A program made the translations under genes and the position numbers. Under the pieces are notes generated by a model. That model was not told where the DNA came from and ran no database searches. It saw nothing but the letters and a program-made list of their open reading frames with translations. From positions 620,001-684,000 of the forward strand of contig DASYGE010000012.1 of assembly GCA_036000105.1 (NCBI GenBank): a DNA stretch of 64,000 nucleotides, in the 5' to 3' direction. The stretch is from DASUBN01 sp036000105. GTDB taxonomy: Bacteria > Pseudomonadota > Gammaproteobacteria > Natronospirales > REEB76. This document shows, one piece after another, positions 25,949-33,926 of the stretch; the stretch's first letter is position 1; each line of letters begins with the position of its first letter.

Positions 25949-26542
25949 ATGCCAGCTTCCCTGGAGCTCATCGAGTCCCGCAACCATAGGCTTGCAGACC
26001 TCCTGCATGCCATGGCCCAGGGCCGCCAGTCGGCCTTCCAGGAGCTCTACGACCAGGTCTCCCCGCAACTATTCGCCATCCTGCTGCGTATCTTGAGACG
26101 ACGGGACCTGGCAGAGGAGGCCCTGCAGGACGCCCTCTTGAGCGTGTGGCGCAATGCCGGCAGCTACTCGGCCGAGAAGGGCGCCCCTATGACCTGGCTC
26201 GTGTCCATCTGCCGCTATCGGGCGCTGGACACCCTGCGCCGCCAGCGCCGCGAAGTGTCTCTCGAGCCCATGCTCGAGGGGATAGAGGACGGTTCGACGG
26301 AAGTCGCCGGGCTCGTGGCGGAATCCACGGACACGGGGCTCATCAGCAAGGCAGAGGAGAGGGCCTTGGAAGATTGCATGCAGCGGTTGAACGACGGACA
26401 GCGCTCGAGCATCAAGCTCGCGTACTTCGACGGCTGCACCCATGAAGAGATCGCCGTGAACCTGGGCTCCCCCATCGGCACCGTCAAGAGTTGGGTGCGG
26501 CGTGGGCTCGAGAGCCTCAAACGCTGCCTGGAAGCGGCATGA
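25949..26542 (+). CDS. ECF sigma factor (SigK-like), first module
   Basis: A 197-residue sigma-70 family ECF protein. Region 2 (FQELYDQVSPQLFAILLRIL and AEEALQDALLSVWRNAG) at about 30-90, and region 4 helix-turn-helix (HEEIAVNLGSPIGTVKSWVRRG) near the C-terminus. It directs RNA polymerase to an unknown regulon. Its stop is 1 base from the RskA-like anti-sigma gene start, the usual partnered arrangement. Together with 27233-28506 it forms a four-gene operon. Confidence 0.93.
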   Translation: MPASLELIESRNHRLADLLHAMAQGRQSAFQELYDQVSPQLFAILLRILRRRDLAEEALQDALLSVWRNAGSYSAEKGAPMTWLVSICRYRALDTLRRQRREVSLEPMLEGIEDGSTEVAGLVAESTDTGLISKAEERALEDCMQRLNDGQRSSIKLAYFDGCTHEEIAVNLGSPIGTVKSWVRRGLESLKRCLEAA

Positions 26543-26543
26543 C

Positions 26544-27233
26544 ATGAAGTACCAGGACAAAAGACTGCATACCCTGCTCGCCGGCGAGTACGTGCTCGGC
26601 GTGCTCACGGGCGGTGCGCGCCGCCGCTTCGAGCGTCTTCTGATGGAGAGGCCGGCGCTGCGCAGCGAACTCAGCGCCTGGGAAGAACGCTTCGCCGCCT
26701 GGAACCTCAAGCTCGCACCGGTGGACCCGCCGGGTTATCTCTGGTGGCGCATCCTCGGCCGCGTGCGTGCCGATGCGCGTCCGCGCCGCGAAGCCGTGCG
26801 CAACACCTTCTGGCGCACCTGGGCGGTGGCCGCCACCGTGGTACTGGCGGTGCTCGTGGTGACGCAGCGCATCCTGCCGAGCGCCGAGCACAAGGCCGCC
26901 GCGTTCGCTCTCGTGTCCGATGCCAAGGGCCAGCCCCTCTGGCTCATCAGCGTGCATCCGGAAGCCAACCGCATCGACATGAAGGCGGTCAGCCCCAACC
27001 CGCCGCCGGCGGGCAAGTCCTATGAGCTGTGGATGCTGCCGGGCTCGGGCAACCCGGTGCCCATGGGGCTCATGAACAGCGACGGGCTCGCCAGCGAGAC
27101 CGTGACGCCCGAACTCCTGGCCAAGCTGGCCGCAGCCAAGGGTCTCGCCATCTCCCTCGAACCCCAGGGAGGCTCTCCCACGGGCCTGCCCACGGGTCCG
27201 GTGCTCTGGACGGCGGCTATCGTCGCGACCTGA
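26544..27233 (+). CDS. RskA-family anti-sigma factor
   Basis: A 229-residue membrane protein that would sequester the sigma factor encoded just upstream. The N-terminal about 70 residues (LLAGEYVLGVLTGGARRRFERLL, ERPALRSELSAWEERF) match the anti-sigma domain, a single membrane helix follows at about 95-112 (WAVAATVVLAVLVV), and the periplasmic part (about 115-229) is an RskA-type domain (SYELWMLPGSGNPVPMGL). No CHCC zinc motif is seen. Its TGA overlaps the ATG of the second sigma gene. Confidence 0.88.
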   Translation: MKYQDKRLHTLLAGEYVLGVLTGGARRRFERLLMERPALRSELSAWEERFAAWNLKLAPVDPPGYLWWRILGRVRADARPRREAVRNTFWRTWAVAATVVLAVLVVTQRILPSAEHKAAAFALVSDAKGQPLWLISVHPEANRIDMKAVSPNPPPAGKSYELWMLPGSGNPVPMGLMNSDGLASETVTPELLAKLAAAKGLAISLEPQGGSPTGLPTGPVLWTAAIVAT

Positions 27234-27793
27234 TGTCCGACCCGCGTAATAAACCCGCCCCAGGCGAGGTCTCTCCTCCCATGGGGGCACACCAGCACCG
27301 CTTCGAGATGCTTGCCCGGGCCCAGGTACCGGGTCTGTTCCGTTACGCCTACTGGCTGTGCCGCGACCGGGCACTGGCCGAGGACCTGGTGCAGGAGACC
27401 CTCCTGCGGGCCTGGCGCTCCCTGGACTCCCTGCGCGAGGAGGCGGCTGCCCGCCGCTGGCTCATCACCATCCTGCGCAACGAGTTCATGCGGGAGATAT
27501 CGAAGCGCCGCGTTACGGTCGCCATAGATGACCTGCCGCTCATCGATCCCCACGCCAACGTCGGTGGATCGGATACGGATATACAGGATGTGCGTCGCGC
27601 CCTCTGGAAGCTGGCGCCCGAATACCGCGATCCCCTGGCGCTGCAGGTCCTGATGGGCTGCAGCACCCAGGAGATCGCCGAGATGCTGGAGCTCACCCAG
27701 GGCACGGTGCTGACGCGCCTGCACCGCGCACGCAACCAGTTGCGCGAGATGCTCGGTCTGGGTGGAGAGAGACTTGGAGAAGAGATCGCATGA
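27233..27793 (+). CDS. ECF sigma factor, second module
   Basis: A 186-residue ECF sigma factor. Region 2 contains PGLFRYAYWLCRDRALAEDLVQ and LLRAWRSLDSLRE; region 4 contains STQEIAEMLELTQGTVLTRLHRARNQL. It differs clearly from the first sigma factor in the operon, so it is not a simple duplication. ATG 27233 overlaps the stop of the preceding anti-sigma gene, and its own stop overlaps the next gene (ATGA), showing tight coupling with the DUF3379 anti-sigma. Confidence 0.93.
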   Translation: MSDPRNKPAPGEVSPPMGAHQHRFEMLARAQVPGLFRYAYWLCRDRALAEDLVQETLLRAWRSLDSLREEAAARRWLITILRNEFMREISKRRVTVAIDDLPLIDPHANVGGSDTDIQDVRRALWKLAPEYRDPLALQVLMGCSTQEIAEMLELTQGTVLTRLHRARNQLREMLGLGGERLGEEIA

Positions 27794-28506
27794 GCACTGT
27801 CGTCACTTGCCTTGACGTGCGCCGCCAGGTGGGCGCCGATCCCAGTCGCCTGGAAGCGGGCGTGGCGGAGCATTGCAAGAGTTGCAACGCCTGCGCCGCC
27901 TTCGTGCGCGAGATGCAGTCCCTGGAAGGGCGTCTGGAGCGGGCCTTCGCCGTGCCGGTGCCTGAGGGTCTCGAAGCCCGCATCGTGCTGGACGCCTCCC
28001 TAAAGCATACGCCGCGCCTGTGGCGCCCCTGGGTCGCGGCGGCCGCCAGCGGCTTGCTCACGCTCGCGCTGGCCACCGCCGCCTATCAGCATCAGCATCC
28101 GTCGGGGGATGATCTGGCGGGCGCCGTGGTGGCGCACATCACCAATCCCGAGGAAGCCGGCGCCATCGGCCCGGACCAGACCTTGATCCATGACGCGAGC
28201 TACGTGGAGGACGTGTTCCATGGCGCCGGTGTGCGCATGCAGGGCAGCATGGATGACGTCACCTACGCCCACGTCTGCCTGTTCCGCGGCGAACGGGTGG
28301 TGCACCTCGTGGTGCACGGCGACCACGGCCCCGTGACCATCCTGCTCCTGCCCCACATCCACGTGGACAAGAACATGCCGGTGGATGAAGAGGGCTTCCA
28401 CGGCGTCATCGTGCCCGCCGGCCAGGGCAGCATCGCCATCGTCACCAACAACGCCACTCCCGTGGAGCCCATGGCTGAGGAGATGGTCTCCAAAGTGACG
28501 CTCTGA
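27790..28506 (+). CDS. DUF3379-type anti-sigma factor
   Basis: A 238-residue protein starting with a zinc anti-sigma-like motif (EHCKSCNACAAF, about residues 27-40), then a membrane helix (AAAASGLLTLALATAAY, about 80-96) and a periplasmic domain typical of DUF3379 (HGAGVRMQGSMDDVTYAHVCLF). It would hold the second sigma factor at the membrane and respond to an envelope or metal signal through the histidine-rich end (LLPHIHVDKNM). Last gene of the four-gene operon; a terminator follows at 28530. Confidence 0.86.
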   Translation: MSTVVTCLDVRRQVGADPSRLEAGVAEHCKSCNACAAFVREMQSLEGRLERAFAVPVPEGLEARIVLDASLKHTPRLWRPWVAAAASGLLTLALATAAYQHQHPSGDDLAGAVVAHITNPEEAGAIGPDQTLIHDASYVEDVFHGAGVRMQGSMDDVTYAHVCLFRGERVVHLVVHGDHGPVTILLLPHIHVDKNMPVDEEGFHGVIVPAGQGSIAIVTNNATPVEPMAEEMVSKVTL

Positions 28507-28529
28507 TCGTCGTCGCATGAATCCTCGAA

Positions 28530-28557
28530 GACGGCCGCCGCAAGGCGGTCGTCGCGT
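28530..28557 (+). terminator. Intrinsic terminator of the two-sigma operon
   Basis: Arms 28530-28539 (GACGGCCGCC) and 28544-28553 pair with one G-U wobble around a GCAA tetraloop and are followed by GCGTTTT. It lies 24 bases after the stop of the last anti-sigma gene. Confidence 0.75.
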
Positions 28558-28592
28558 TTTATAATATGGGCCTGCTCCCAAAGGCCGTCTCC

Positions 28593-29081
28593 ATGAAACT
28601 CATCGACCAGGCATTGGTTGCTTCACTGCACGCCAAGGCGAAGGTGGCACCGCGTCTGCGCACCCACCATAACCTGCATCCCAGCCACGAAGATCCCATC
28701 CAGCGCATGTGCATGGCCATGGAGCCCGGCACCTATGTACGGCCCCATCGCCATCCGGACAAGTGGGAACTCCTGCTCATCGTAAGCGGCGACATGCTGG
28801 TGCTCCATTTCGACGACGCCGGCAAGGTCACGGCGCTGACCCGTCTCAAGGCCGGCGGCGAGACCTTGGGCCTTGAGACCCCCGCCAACACCTGGCACGG
28901 CATCGTGACCCTCAGCCCCGCCACCGTGGTGTTCGAGTGCAAGCATGGGCCCTATGTGCCCACCGACGAGCAGGACTTCGTGGCCTGGGCGCCAAGCGAA
29001 GGCCAGGCCCGCTGCGCCGAGTTCGAACGCTGGTTCAAGGGCGCCAAGGTCGGCGATACACCACCCGCATTTAAGATCTAA
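28593..29081 (+). CDS. WbuC-like cupin-fold metalloprotein
   Basis: A 162-residue protein with the WbuC/cupin pattern: PRLRTHHNLHPSHEDPIQR, then YVRPHRHPDKWELLLIVSGD with the metal-binding histidines, and TPANTWHGI. Related proteins lie in O-antigen gene clusters, but here the neighbours are tag and TauE, so its role is unclear. Its stop overlaps the ATG of tag (TAATG), so the two are coupled. Confidence 0.85.
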   Translation: MKLIDQALVASLHAKAKVAPRLRTHHNLHPSHEDPIQRMCMAMEPGTYVRPHRHPDKWELLLIVSGDMLVLHFDDAGKVTALTRLKAGGETLGLETPANTWHGIVTLSPATVVFECKHGPYVPTDEQDFVAWAPSEGQARCAEFERWFKGAKVGDTPPAFKI

Positions 29082-29677
29082 TGGCCGGCAAGAAATCAGA
29101 GCATGAAGACGGGAAAGTCCGTTGCCACTGGGCACCGCCGGATGATGCCATCTATACGGCCTACCACGACAAGGAATGGGGCGTGCCCCTGCACGATGAG
29201 CGGCTGCTGTTCGAGTTCCTGATCCTGGAAGGAGCCCAGGCAGGCCTCTCCTGGTCCACCATCCTGCACAAGCGCGACAACTACCGGCGTGCTTTCCACA
29301 GGTTCGACCCGAAGAAAGTGGCCCGCTACACCCGCAAGGACGTGGCGCGCCTGCTGAAAGACGCCGGCATCGTGCGCAACCGCCTCAAGATCGAGAGTGC
29401 CATCTCCAATGCGCAGGCTTATCTCGCGGTGCAGAAGGAGTTCGGCAGCTTCGACGAGTACATCTGGTCCTTCGTGGGCGGCAAACCCCTCCTCAACCGT
29501 TGGCGCACCCGCAGCCAGGTGCCGGCCAGCACCGAGATCTCCGACAAGATGAGCAAGGATCTGAAGAAACGCGGTTTCCGCTTCGTGGGCAGCACCATCT
29601 GTTATGCCTTCATGCAGGCGACAGGCATGGTCAACGACCACGGCCTGCACTGTTATCGGCATCCCGCGAACCGGTGA
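29081..29677 (+). CDS. tag: DNA-3-methyladenine glycosylase I
   Basis: A 198-residue enzyme that removes 3-methyladenine from DNA, starting base-excision repair. Family motifs are present: CHWA near residue 15 (zinc Cys), YHDKEWGVPLHDERLLFEFL, EGAQAGLSW and the C-terminal FMQATGMVNDH..CYRH with the other zinc ligands. It is coupled to the cupin gene before and the TauE gene after (GTG overlaps its stop). Confidence 0.95.
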   Translation: MAGKKSEHEDGKVRCHWAPPDDAIYTAYHDKEWGVPLHDERLLFEFLILEGAQAGLSWSTILHKRDNYRRAFHRFDPKKVARYTRKDVARLLKDAGIVRNRLKIESAISNAQAYLAVQKEFGSFDEYIWSFVGGKPLLNRWRTRSQVPASTEISDKMSKDLKKRGFRFVGSTICYAFMQATGMVNDHGLHCYRHPANR

Positions 29678-30507
29678 GCCCGCTGCTGACAGTGCTGGTG
29701 GTGCTCTTCGGCGGTTTTGCCGCCGGCATCATCGGTGCCCTCACGGGCCTGGGTGGCGGTCTCGTGATCGTGCCGCTGCTCACCCTGGTGTTGCACCTGC
29801 CCCTCACCCAGGCGGTGGGCATCAGCCTCTTCGGCGTCATCGCCACCTCCACCGGGGCGGCACCACGCTTCGTGGGCACCGGCCTCTCCAACGTACGCCT
29901 CGCCCTGTTCCTGCAAGTGGCCGCCTCTTCGGGCGCGCTCCTGGGGGCGCTCATCTCCCACCAGCTGCCGGCGCGTCTGCTGTTCCTGGTGTTCGGTGTG
30001 GTCATGCTCTATTCCGCAGTCATGTCCTTCCTGCCCGGCACCCATGACCGGGCGGGGGCGAAAGTGGATTCACCCCTGGCCCGGCGCTTCCGCCTCGCCA
30101 GCCGTTACCGCGATGGGGACGAGTGGGTGGATTACCGGGTCACGGCCGTGAGCCCGGCCTTCGGCATCATGGTGGGCGCCGGCTTCCTCTCGGCGCTCTT
30201 AGGCATCGGCTCCGGTGTGTTCAAGGTGCTGGCCATGGACAAGCTCATGCGCCTGCCTTTCAAGGTCTCCACCGCCACCTCCAACTTCATGATCGGCATG
30301 ACGGCAGCCACCAGCGCCGGTTACTACCTCTCCCACGGCGATGTGTCGCCGCTCATCGCGGGGTCCGTGATCGTGGGCGTGCTGGCCGGCGCCTATCTCG
30401 GCGCCCACTGGATGAAGGTATTGCCGGTGCTGGCCCTGCGCCGGGTGTTCGCCGTGGTCTTGAGCTTCGTGGCCGTGGACATGCTGCTCAAGGGGTTCGG
30501 TGTATGA
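29674..30507 (+). CDS. TauE/SafE family sulfite/organosulfonate exporter-like permease
   Basis: A 277-residue permease with about eight membrane helices in two repeats: GALTGLGGGLVIVPLL and SALLGIGSGVFKVLAM, each carrying the TauE glycine motif. Family members export sulfite, sulfonates or sulfoacetate. It starts at GTG 29674 inside the tag stop and its stop overlaps the next gene (ATGA). The pairing with DUF1634 is the standard arrangement of this subfamily. Confidence 0.9.
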   Translation: MSPLLTVLVVLFGGFAAGIIGALTGLGGGLVIVPLLTLVLHLPLTQAVGISLFGVIATSTGAAPRFVGTGLSNVRLALFLQVAASSGALLGALISHQLPARLLFLVFGVVMLYSAVMSFLPGTHDRAGAKVDSPLARRFRLASRYRDGDEWVDYRVTAVSPAFGIMVGAGFLSALLGIGSGVFKVLAMDKLMRLPFKVSTATSNFMIGMTAATSAGYYLSHGDVSPLIAGSVIVGVLAGAYLGAHWMKVLPVLALRRVFAVVLSFVAVDMLLKGFGV

Positions 30508-30875
30508 GCGAACGCCTGGAAGCCCAGCGCCGTCTCATCACCGTGTGGATCCTGCGCATCAGCATCGGTCTGAGCGTGCTCTCCATTCTGACGGGTCTCA
30601 CGATATTCCTGGTGAAGGGCGCGGACTACATGCCGCACACGCCCTCCGGTCCCATCACCGCGATCCTGGCCTATGTCTGGCAGGAAGCTTTGGGGCTGCA
30701 CCCCAGCGCCTTCCTGGACGCGGGTATCCTGGTGCTGCTCTTCACGCCCCTGGCGCGTTTGGCTGCAGGCGTGGCCGCGAATATAAGAGCAAAGGATTGG
30801 CTATACGTTGGAATAGGCGTAGTGGTAATAGGGCTGGTATTGGTCGGGTTCTTTACCGGACAAATCAATAGTTAG
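30504..30875 (+). CDS. DUF1634 membrane protein, TauE partner
   Basis: A 123-residue protein with three hydrophobic helices, matching DUF1634 (ILRISIGLSVLSILTGL, and GILVLLFTPLARLA). It always accompanies TauE-type permeases and may be a subunit. From about 30779 on (residue about 92) codons become AT-rich (ATATAAGAGCAAAGG), unlike the gene's own first part, at the edge of the low-GC segment that continues into the DUF2971 gene. Confidence 0.85.
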   Translation: MSERLEAQRRLITVWILRISIGLSVLSILTGLTIFLVKGADYMPHTPSGPITAILAYVWQEALGLHPSAFLDAGILVLLFTPLARLAAGVAANIRAKDWLYVGIGVVVIGLVLVGFFTGQINS

Positions 30876-30890
30876 ACAACTCAGCCGATA

Positions 30891-31727
30891 TCAACCCGGT
30901 ACTTTGCGCAATCTGATTATGTAAGCGTCATCAGACTGGATAGCGCGGTACTCAGCTAATCTAGGTAACGATTTGCTTTTGCGTTCTTCAAGAAGTTTTC
31001 TTACTTCATCTATCTGTGAGTCTGAGATTTTGCAGCCATAGATTACTGATTCCAGTGAACTTGCGTGAAAGTGCAAATATTGGTGCATGAGTCCAGGTGA
31101 CATTATTCGACGTTCTTTCTCATATTCCCAGTCGCGGAATTTTGTATAGACACCATCTCGAAATTTGTCATCAGATTCTTTTACCCAGTTGTGGGTTGGA
31201 TATTTTTCAGCATAGATCACCGGAAGAGCGTAAAGAAAGATATCGGGATTCACGGCAATATTGAACTGAAAGCAAATACCCTTGTGATGATTTGCGTAGT
31301 GTGACCAGAGTAATATGTTTCGAGGGTCTTCTGAGAAACAGACAACCCCCGAGCTTTGCATTGTGATTTCGTGTGAATTCTTCGCTAGCTTCTTTAAATC
31401 TACGTTCTTATTTTTTAGATCCGCGTACAATTTCGCTGCTTCTCGATCTATATCTTCTTTTTTTCTGGAAGAATCTTCAATGCGCTCTAGCGCTTTTCGA
31501 ATGCGCCTAATTATTTCAGGCCCACTGCCGCTAATTACCGTATTAATTCGAGTATCAAAGGGGTCGTTAAAGTCATATGGTGACGAAAGCCAAAATTTTG
31601 AGTAGACAATAATGTCTCGCAAATAGTTAATCGACTGTGCATTATTGTATTTATACAAGAATCGCGGGAATGATCTGCTACCGCGCGTTATTTTCCGACG
31701 AAACAGGATTTCTTCAATTTTCGTCAT
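30891..31727 (-). CDS. DUF2971 protein, low-GC (probably acquired)
   Basis: A 278-residue soluble protein of the DUF2971 family: FPRFLYKYNNAQSINYLRD..., the WLSSPYDFNDPFDTR motif and CFSEDPRNILLWSHYANHHKGIC are characteristic. Biochemical function is unknown; members are scattered among genomes, some near mobile or defence genes (inference). The gene is visibly AT-rich (many AAA, TTT, ATA codons) unlike every neighbour, which indicates recent transfer. ATG 31727 is used; it overlaps the end of the VOC gene by 14 bases. Confidence 0.82.
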   Translation of the reverse strand: MTKIEEILFRRKITRGSRSFPRFLYKYNNAQSINYLRDIIVYSKFWLSSPYDFNDPFDTRINTVISGSGPEIIRRIRKALERIEDSSRKKEDIDREAAKLYADLKNKNVDLKKLAKNSHEITMQSSGVVCFSEDPRNILLWSHYANHHKGICFQFNIAVNPDIFLYALPVIYAEKYPTHNWVKESDDKFRDGVYTKFRDWEYEKERRIMSPGLMHQYLHFHASSLESVIYGCKISDSQIDEVRKLLEERKSKSLPRLAEYRAIQSDDAYIIRLRKVPG

Positions 31728-32148
31728 GCGCCTGTCTAGCAAAAATATTAGAGAAATCGCGAAACGCCTTGAACTCCAGCGCATTGCCGCTGGGGTCTTT
31801 GAAGAACATGGTGGCCTGTTCGCCGGGTTTGCCTTGGAAGCGGACGTGGGGCTCGATGATGAACTTCACTTTGCCTTTGAGCCGCTCCGCCAGCTTCTCC
31901 CACTGATCCCATTCCAGTATCACGCCGAAGTGCCGCACTGGCACGTTCTCGCCATCCACCTTGTTGGTGGCGGCAGCATCCTCGGCGGGCGCCAGATGGG
32001 CCACGATCTGGTGACCGTAGAGATTGAAATCGATCCACTCCTTGGATTCCCGGCCCGTGGGGCAACCCAGGAGTCCTGCATAGAAACTGCGGGATTCTTC
32101 CAGGTCGTGCACCGGAAAGGCCAAGTGGAAAGGCTGTATGTTCTTCAT
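31714..32148 (-). CDS. VOC (glyoxalase/bleomycin-resistance) family protein
   Basis: A 144-residue protein with the vicinal-oxygen-chelate fold: HLAFPVHDLEESRSFYAGLLG at the start, HFGVILEWDQW in the middle and FFKDPSGNALEFKAF near the end, carrying the His and Glu metal ligands. It could be a lyase, dioxygenase or binding protein. The last residues (after about IFAR) are encoded by AT-rich sequence. The ATG at 32148 is preceded by CATACTTTCACT, with no Shine-Dalgarno, because the palindromic repeat begins 11 bases upstream. Confidence 0.88.
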   Translation of the reverse strand: MKNIQPFHLAFPVHDLEESRSFYAGLLGCPTGRESKEWIDFNLYGHQIVAHLAPAEDAAATNKVDGENVPVRHFGVILEWDQWEKLAERLKGKVKFIIEPHVRFQGKPGEQATMFFKDPSGNALEFKAFRDFSNIFARQAHDEN

Positions 32149-32159
32149 AGTGAAAGTAT

Positions 32160-32289
32160 GTCTAAAAATGAGAGATTTTGCTCTTTGGGTAGGCGCGGGC
32201 GTCCGAGCCCCCGGAATGCACTTTTAAGTGCATGAGGAGGGCGAGGGCGACCGCAACACCGCCAAAGGGCAAAAGATCCATTTTTAGAC
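32160..32289. repeat. Palindromic repeat A (130 bp)
   Basis: The ends are perfect 11-bp inverted repeats: GTCTAAAAATG at 32160-32170 and its complement at 32279-32289. The arms match imperfectly throughout and the apex 32216-32233 is ATGCACTT and its complement around TT. It fills the gap between hemF and the VOC gene, and its right end supplies the last codon and the TAA stop of hemF. Confidence 0.8.
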
Positions 32290-33186
32290 CCAGTCGCGAG
32301 GCACCAAAAATTTCTCGTACAACTCAGCCTCGCGACTCCCAGCCTCCGGACGCCAGTCGTATTCCCAGCGCACCAACGGTGGCAAGGACATGAGGATGGA
32401 TTCGGTGCGGCCGCCGGATTGCAGGCCGAAGAGCGTGCCCCGGTCCCATACCAGGTTGAACTCCACGTAGCGACCCCGACGGTAGAGCTGGAACTGCCGT
32501 TCCCGTTCGCCGTAAGGCATGGCACGGCGTTTCTCCACGATGGGCGTGTAGGCCGGCAGGAAGTGATCGCCCACGCTCTGCATGAAAGCGAAGGAGCGCT
32601 GGAAGCCTTCCGCATTCAGGTCGTCGAAGAACAACCCGCCTATGCCCCGGGCCTCGTTGCGGTGCTTGAGGAAGAAATACTCGTCGCACCATCTCTTGTA
32701 GCGGGTGTAGGTCTCGGCGCCGAAGGAGGAATCGCAGGCGTCTTTGGCGGTGGCATGCCAGTGGCGCGCGTCTTCCTCGAAGCCGTAATAGGGCGTGAGA
32801 TCGAAGCCGCCGCCGAACCACCACACCGTCTCGGCGCCTTCCTTGGGGGCGGCGAAGAAGCGCACGTTCATGTGGGCCGTGGGCACGTAGGGGTTGCGCG
32901 GGTGCAGCACCAGGGAGATACCCAGGGCTCGCCAGGCGCGGCCCGCCAGCTCCGGCCGGTGGGCCGTGGCGGAGGGGGGCAGTTGCTTGCCGTGCACGTC
33001 CGAGAAGTTCACACCGGCTTGTTCGAAGAGCGCGCCACCCTGCAGCACGCGGCTCTCACCGCCGCCGCCTTCTGGGCGTGGCCAGGTGTCGCGTTGGAAG
33101 CGTGCCTTGCCGTCCAGGGTCTCTAGCGTGGAAGTGATCGTGTCCTGCAGGGAACGCAGGTAGGTCTCGACGGCCTCTATATCCAT
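32284..33186 (-). CDS. hemF: Oxygen-dependent coproporphyrinogen III oxidase
   Basis: A 300-residue enzyme that converts coproporphyrinogen III to protoporphyrinogen IX aerobically. Conserved stretches are seen: LHPRNPYVPTAHMNVR, WWFGGGFDLTPYYGFE, GIGGLFFDDLN and EFNLVWDRGTLFGLQSGGR with catalytic and dimer residues. Length is normal (E. coli 299). The final Val codon and TAA stop lie within palindromic repeat A. hemF follows tsaC on the minus strand after repeat D. Confidence 0.97.
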   Translation of the reverse strand: MDIEAVETYLRSLQDTITSTLETLDGKARFQRDTWPRPEGGGGESRVLQGGALFEQAGVNFSDVHGKQLPPSATAHRPELAGRAWRALGISLVLHPRNPYVPTAHMNVRFFAAPKEGAETVWWFGGGFDLTPYYGFEEDARHWHATAKDACDSSFGAETYTRYKRWCDEYFFLKHRNEARGIGGLFFDDLNAEGFQRSFAFMQSVGDHFLPAYTPIVEKRRAMPYGERERQFQLYRRGRYVEFNLVWDRGTLFGLQSGGRTESILMSLPPLVRWEYDWRPEAGSREAELYEKFLVPRDWV

Positions 33187-33198
33187 GCCGCCAATGGT

Positions 33199-33345
33199 AA
33201 CAGGCTGTTGAGCGACAGCCTGTTAGGCGCCGCAGGGATGCGCCGCATCGAAAATCGAACACGTAAGTGTTTGATTTCCGGAGCGAGGCGCGAATTTACT
33301 TCGCGCCGATGCGAGTTGAAAAATGCCAGGGAAGGCATTTTTCAA
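33199..33345. repeat. Hairpin series D between hemF and tsaC
   Basis: Four stem-loops: 33199-33224 (10-bp perfect arms AACAGGCTGT), about 33254-33276 (AATCGAACAC arm with one mismatch), near 33287-33308 (GGCGCGAA arms) and 33316-33345 (12-bp perfect arms TTGAAAAATGCC, 6-base loop). The last resembles the A-rich ends of the long palindromes joined together, as if the middle had been deleted. Confidence 0.7.
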
Positions 33346-33355
33346 TAAAAGGGCC

Positions 33356-33919
33356 TCATCCGGCGCGTAAAACCTTGCCGGTGAGAGCTTCGCGTATCTC
33401 GGTAGGTTTGGAGAGCCCACCCACGATGCCGGGCACGATGCAGTCCACCGCCTCGCCGAGGCTGGTGCGCACCATGAGGCCGGAGCGGGCCGGTGCCTGG
33501 CCGCTACGATTGGCGCTGGTGGAGACGAGCGCCATGCCGCAGGCGGTACAGAGGGCACTGGCCACAGGATGGGCCGTGACCCGCACCGCGAGTGTGCTGC
33601 GACCGCCCGTGAGCCAGCCGGGCACATGGCCGGCAGCCGGCACCACCCAGGTGACAGGGCCGGGCCAGCTGTCATCGAGTTGGTGCATCACGTCTTTGGA
33701 CAGCTTCGCCATGAACGGCAGGAGCTGTTCGATCTGGGCGGCGATGAGGATGAGCCCCTTGGCGGCATCCCGCTGCTTGATCTCGAAGATGCGGGTGACG
33801 GCGGATTCTTCCAGGGGATCGCAACCGAGGCCGTAGACCGCTTCGGTGGGATAGGCGATGACGCCCCCGGCCTGGACCGCTTCTACAGCACGGCGCAGCG
33901 GCCAGGCGGAGGTGTTCAT
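33356..33919 (-). CDS. tsaC: Threonylcarbamoyl-AMP synthase (TsaC/YrdC/Sua5)
   Basis: A 187-residue enzyme making threonylcarbamoyl-AMP for the t6A modification of tRNA. Motifs: AYPTEAVYGLGCDP at about 22-35, the lysines in KQRDAAKGLILI, and STSANRSGQ, all of the YrdC fold. The length is that of short-form TsaC without the Sua5 C-terminal domain. It starts 7 bp after the topA stop; both are probably cotranscribed. Confidence 0.95.
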   Translation of the reverse strand: MNTSAWPLRRAVEAVQAGGVIAYPTEAVYGLGCDPLEESAVTRIFEIKQRDAAKGLILIAAQIEQLLPFMAKLSKDVMHQLDDSWPGPVTWVVPAAGHVPGWLTGGRSTLAVRVTAHPVASALCTACGMALVSTSANRSGQAPARSGLMVRTSLGEAVDCIVPGIVGGLSKPTEIREALTGKVLRAG

Positions 33920-33926
33920 CTGAAGA

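Noticed and set aside
25834..26013. N-terminal extension of HemB to 26013
   Set aside because: Not HemB-like and overlaps the divergent sigma gene start; GTG 25833 has an ideal ribosome site.
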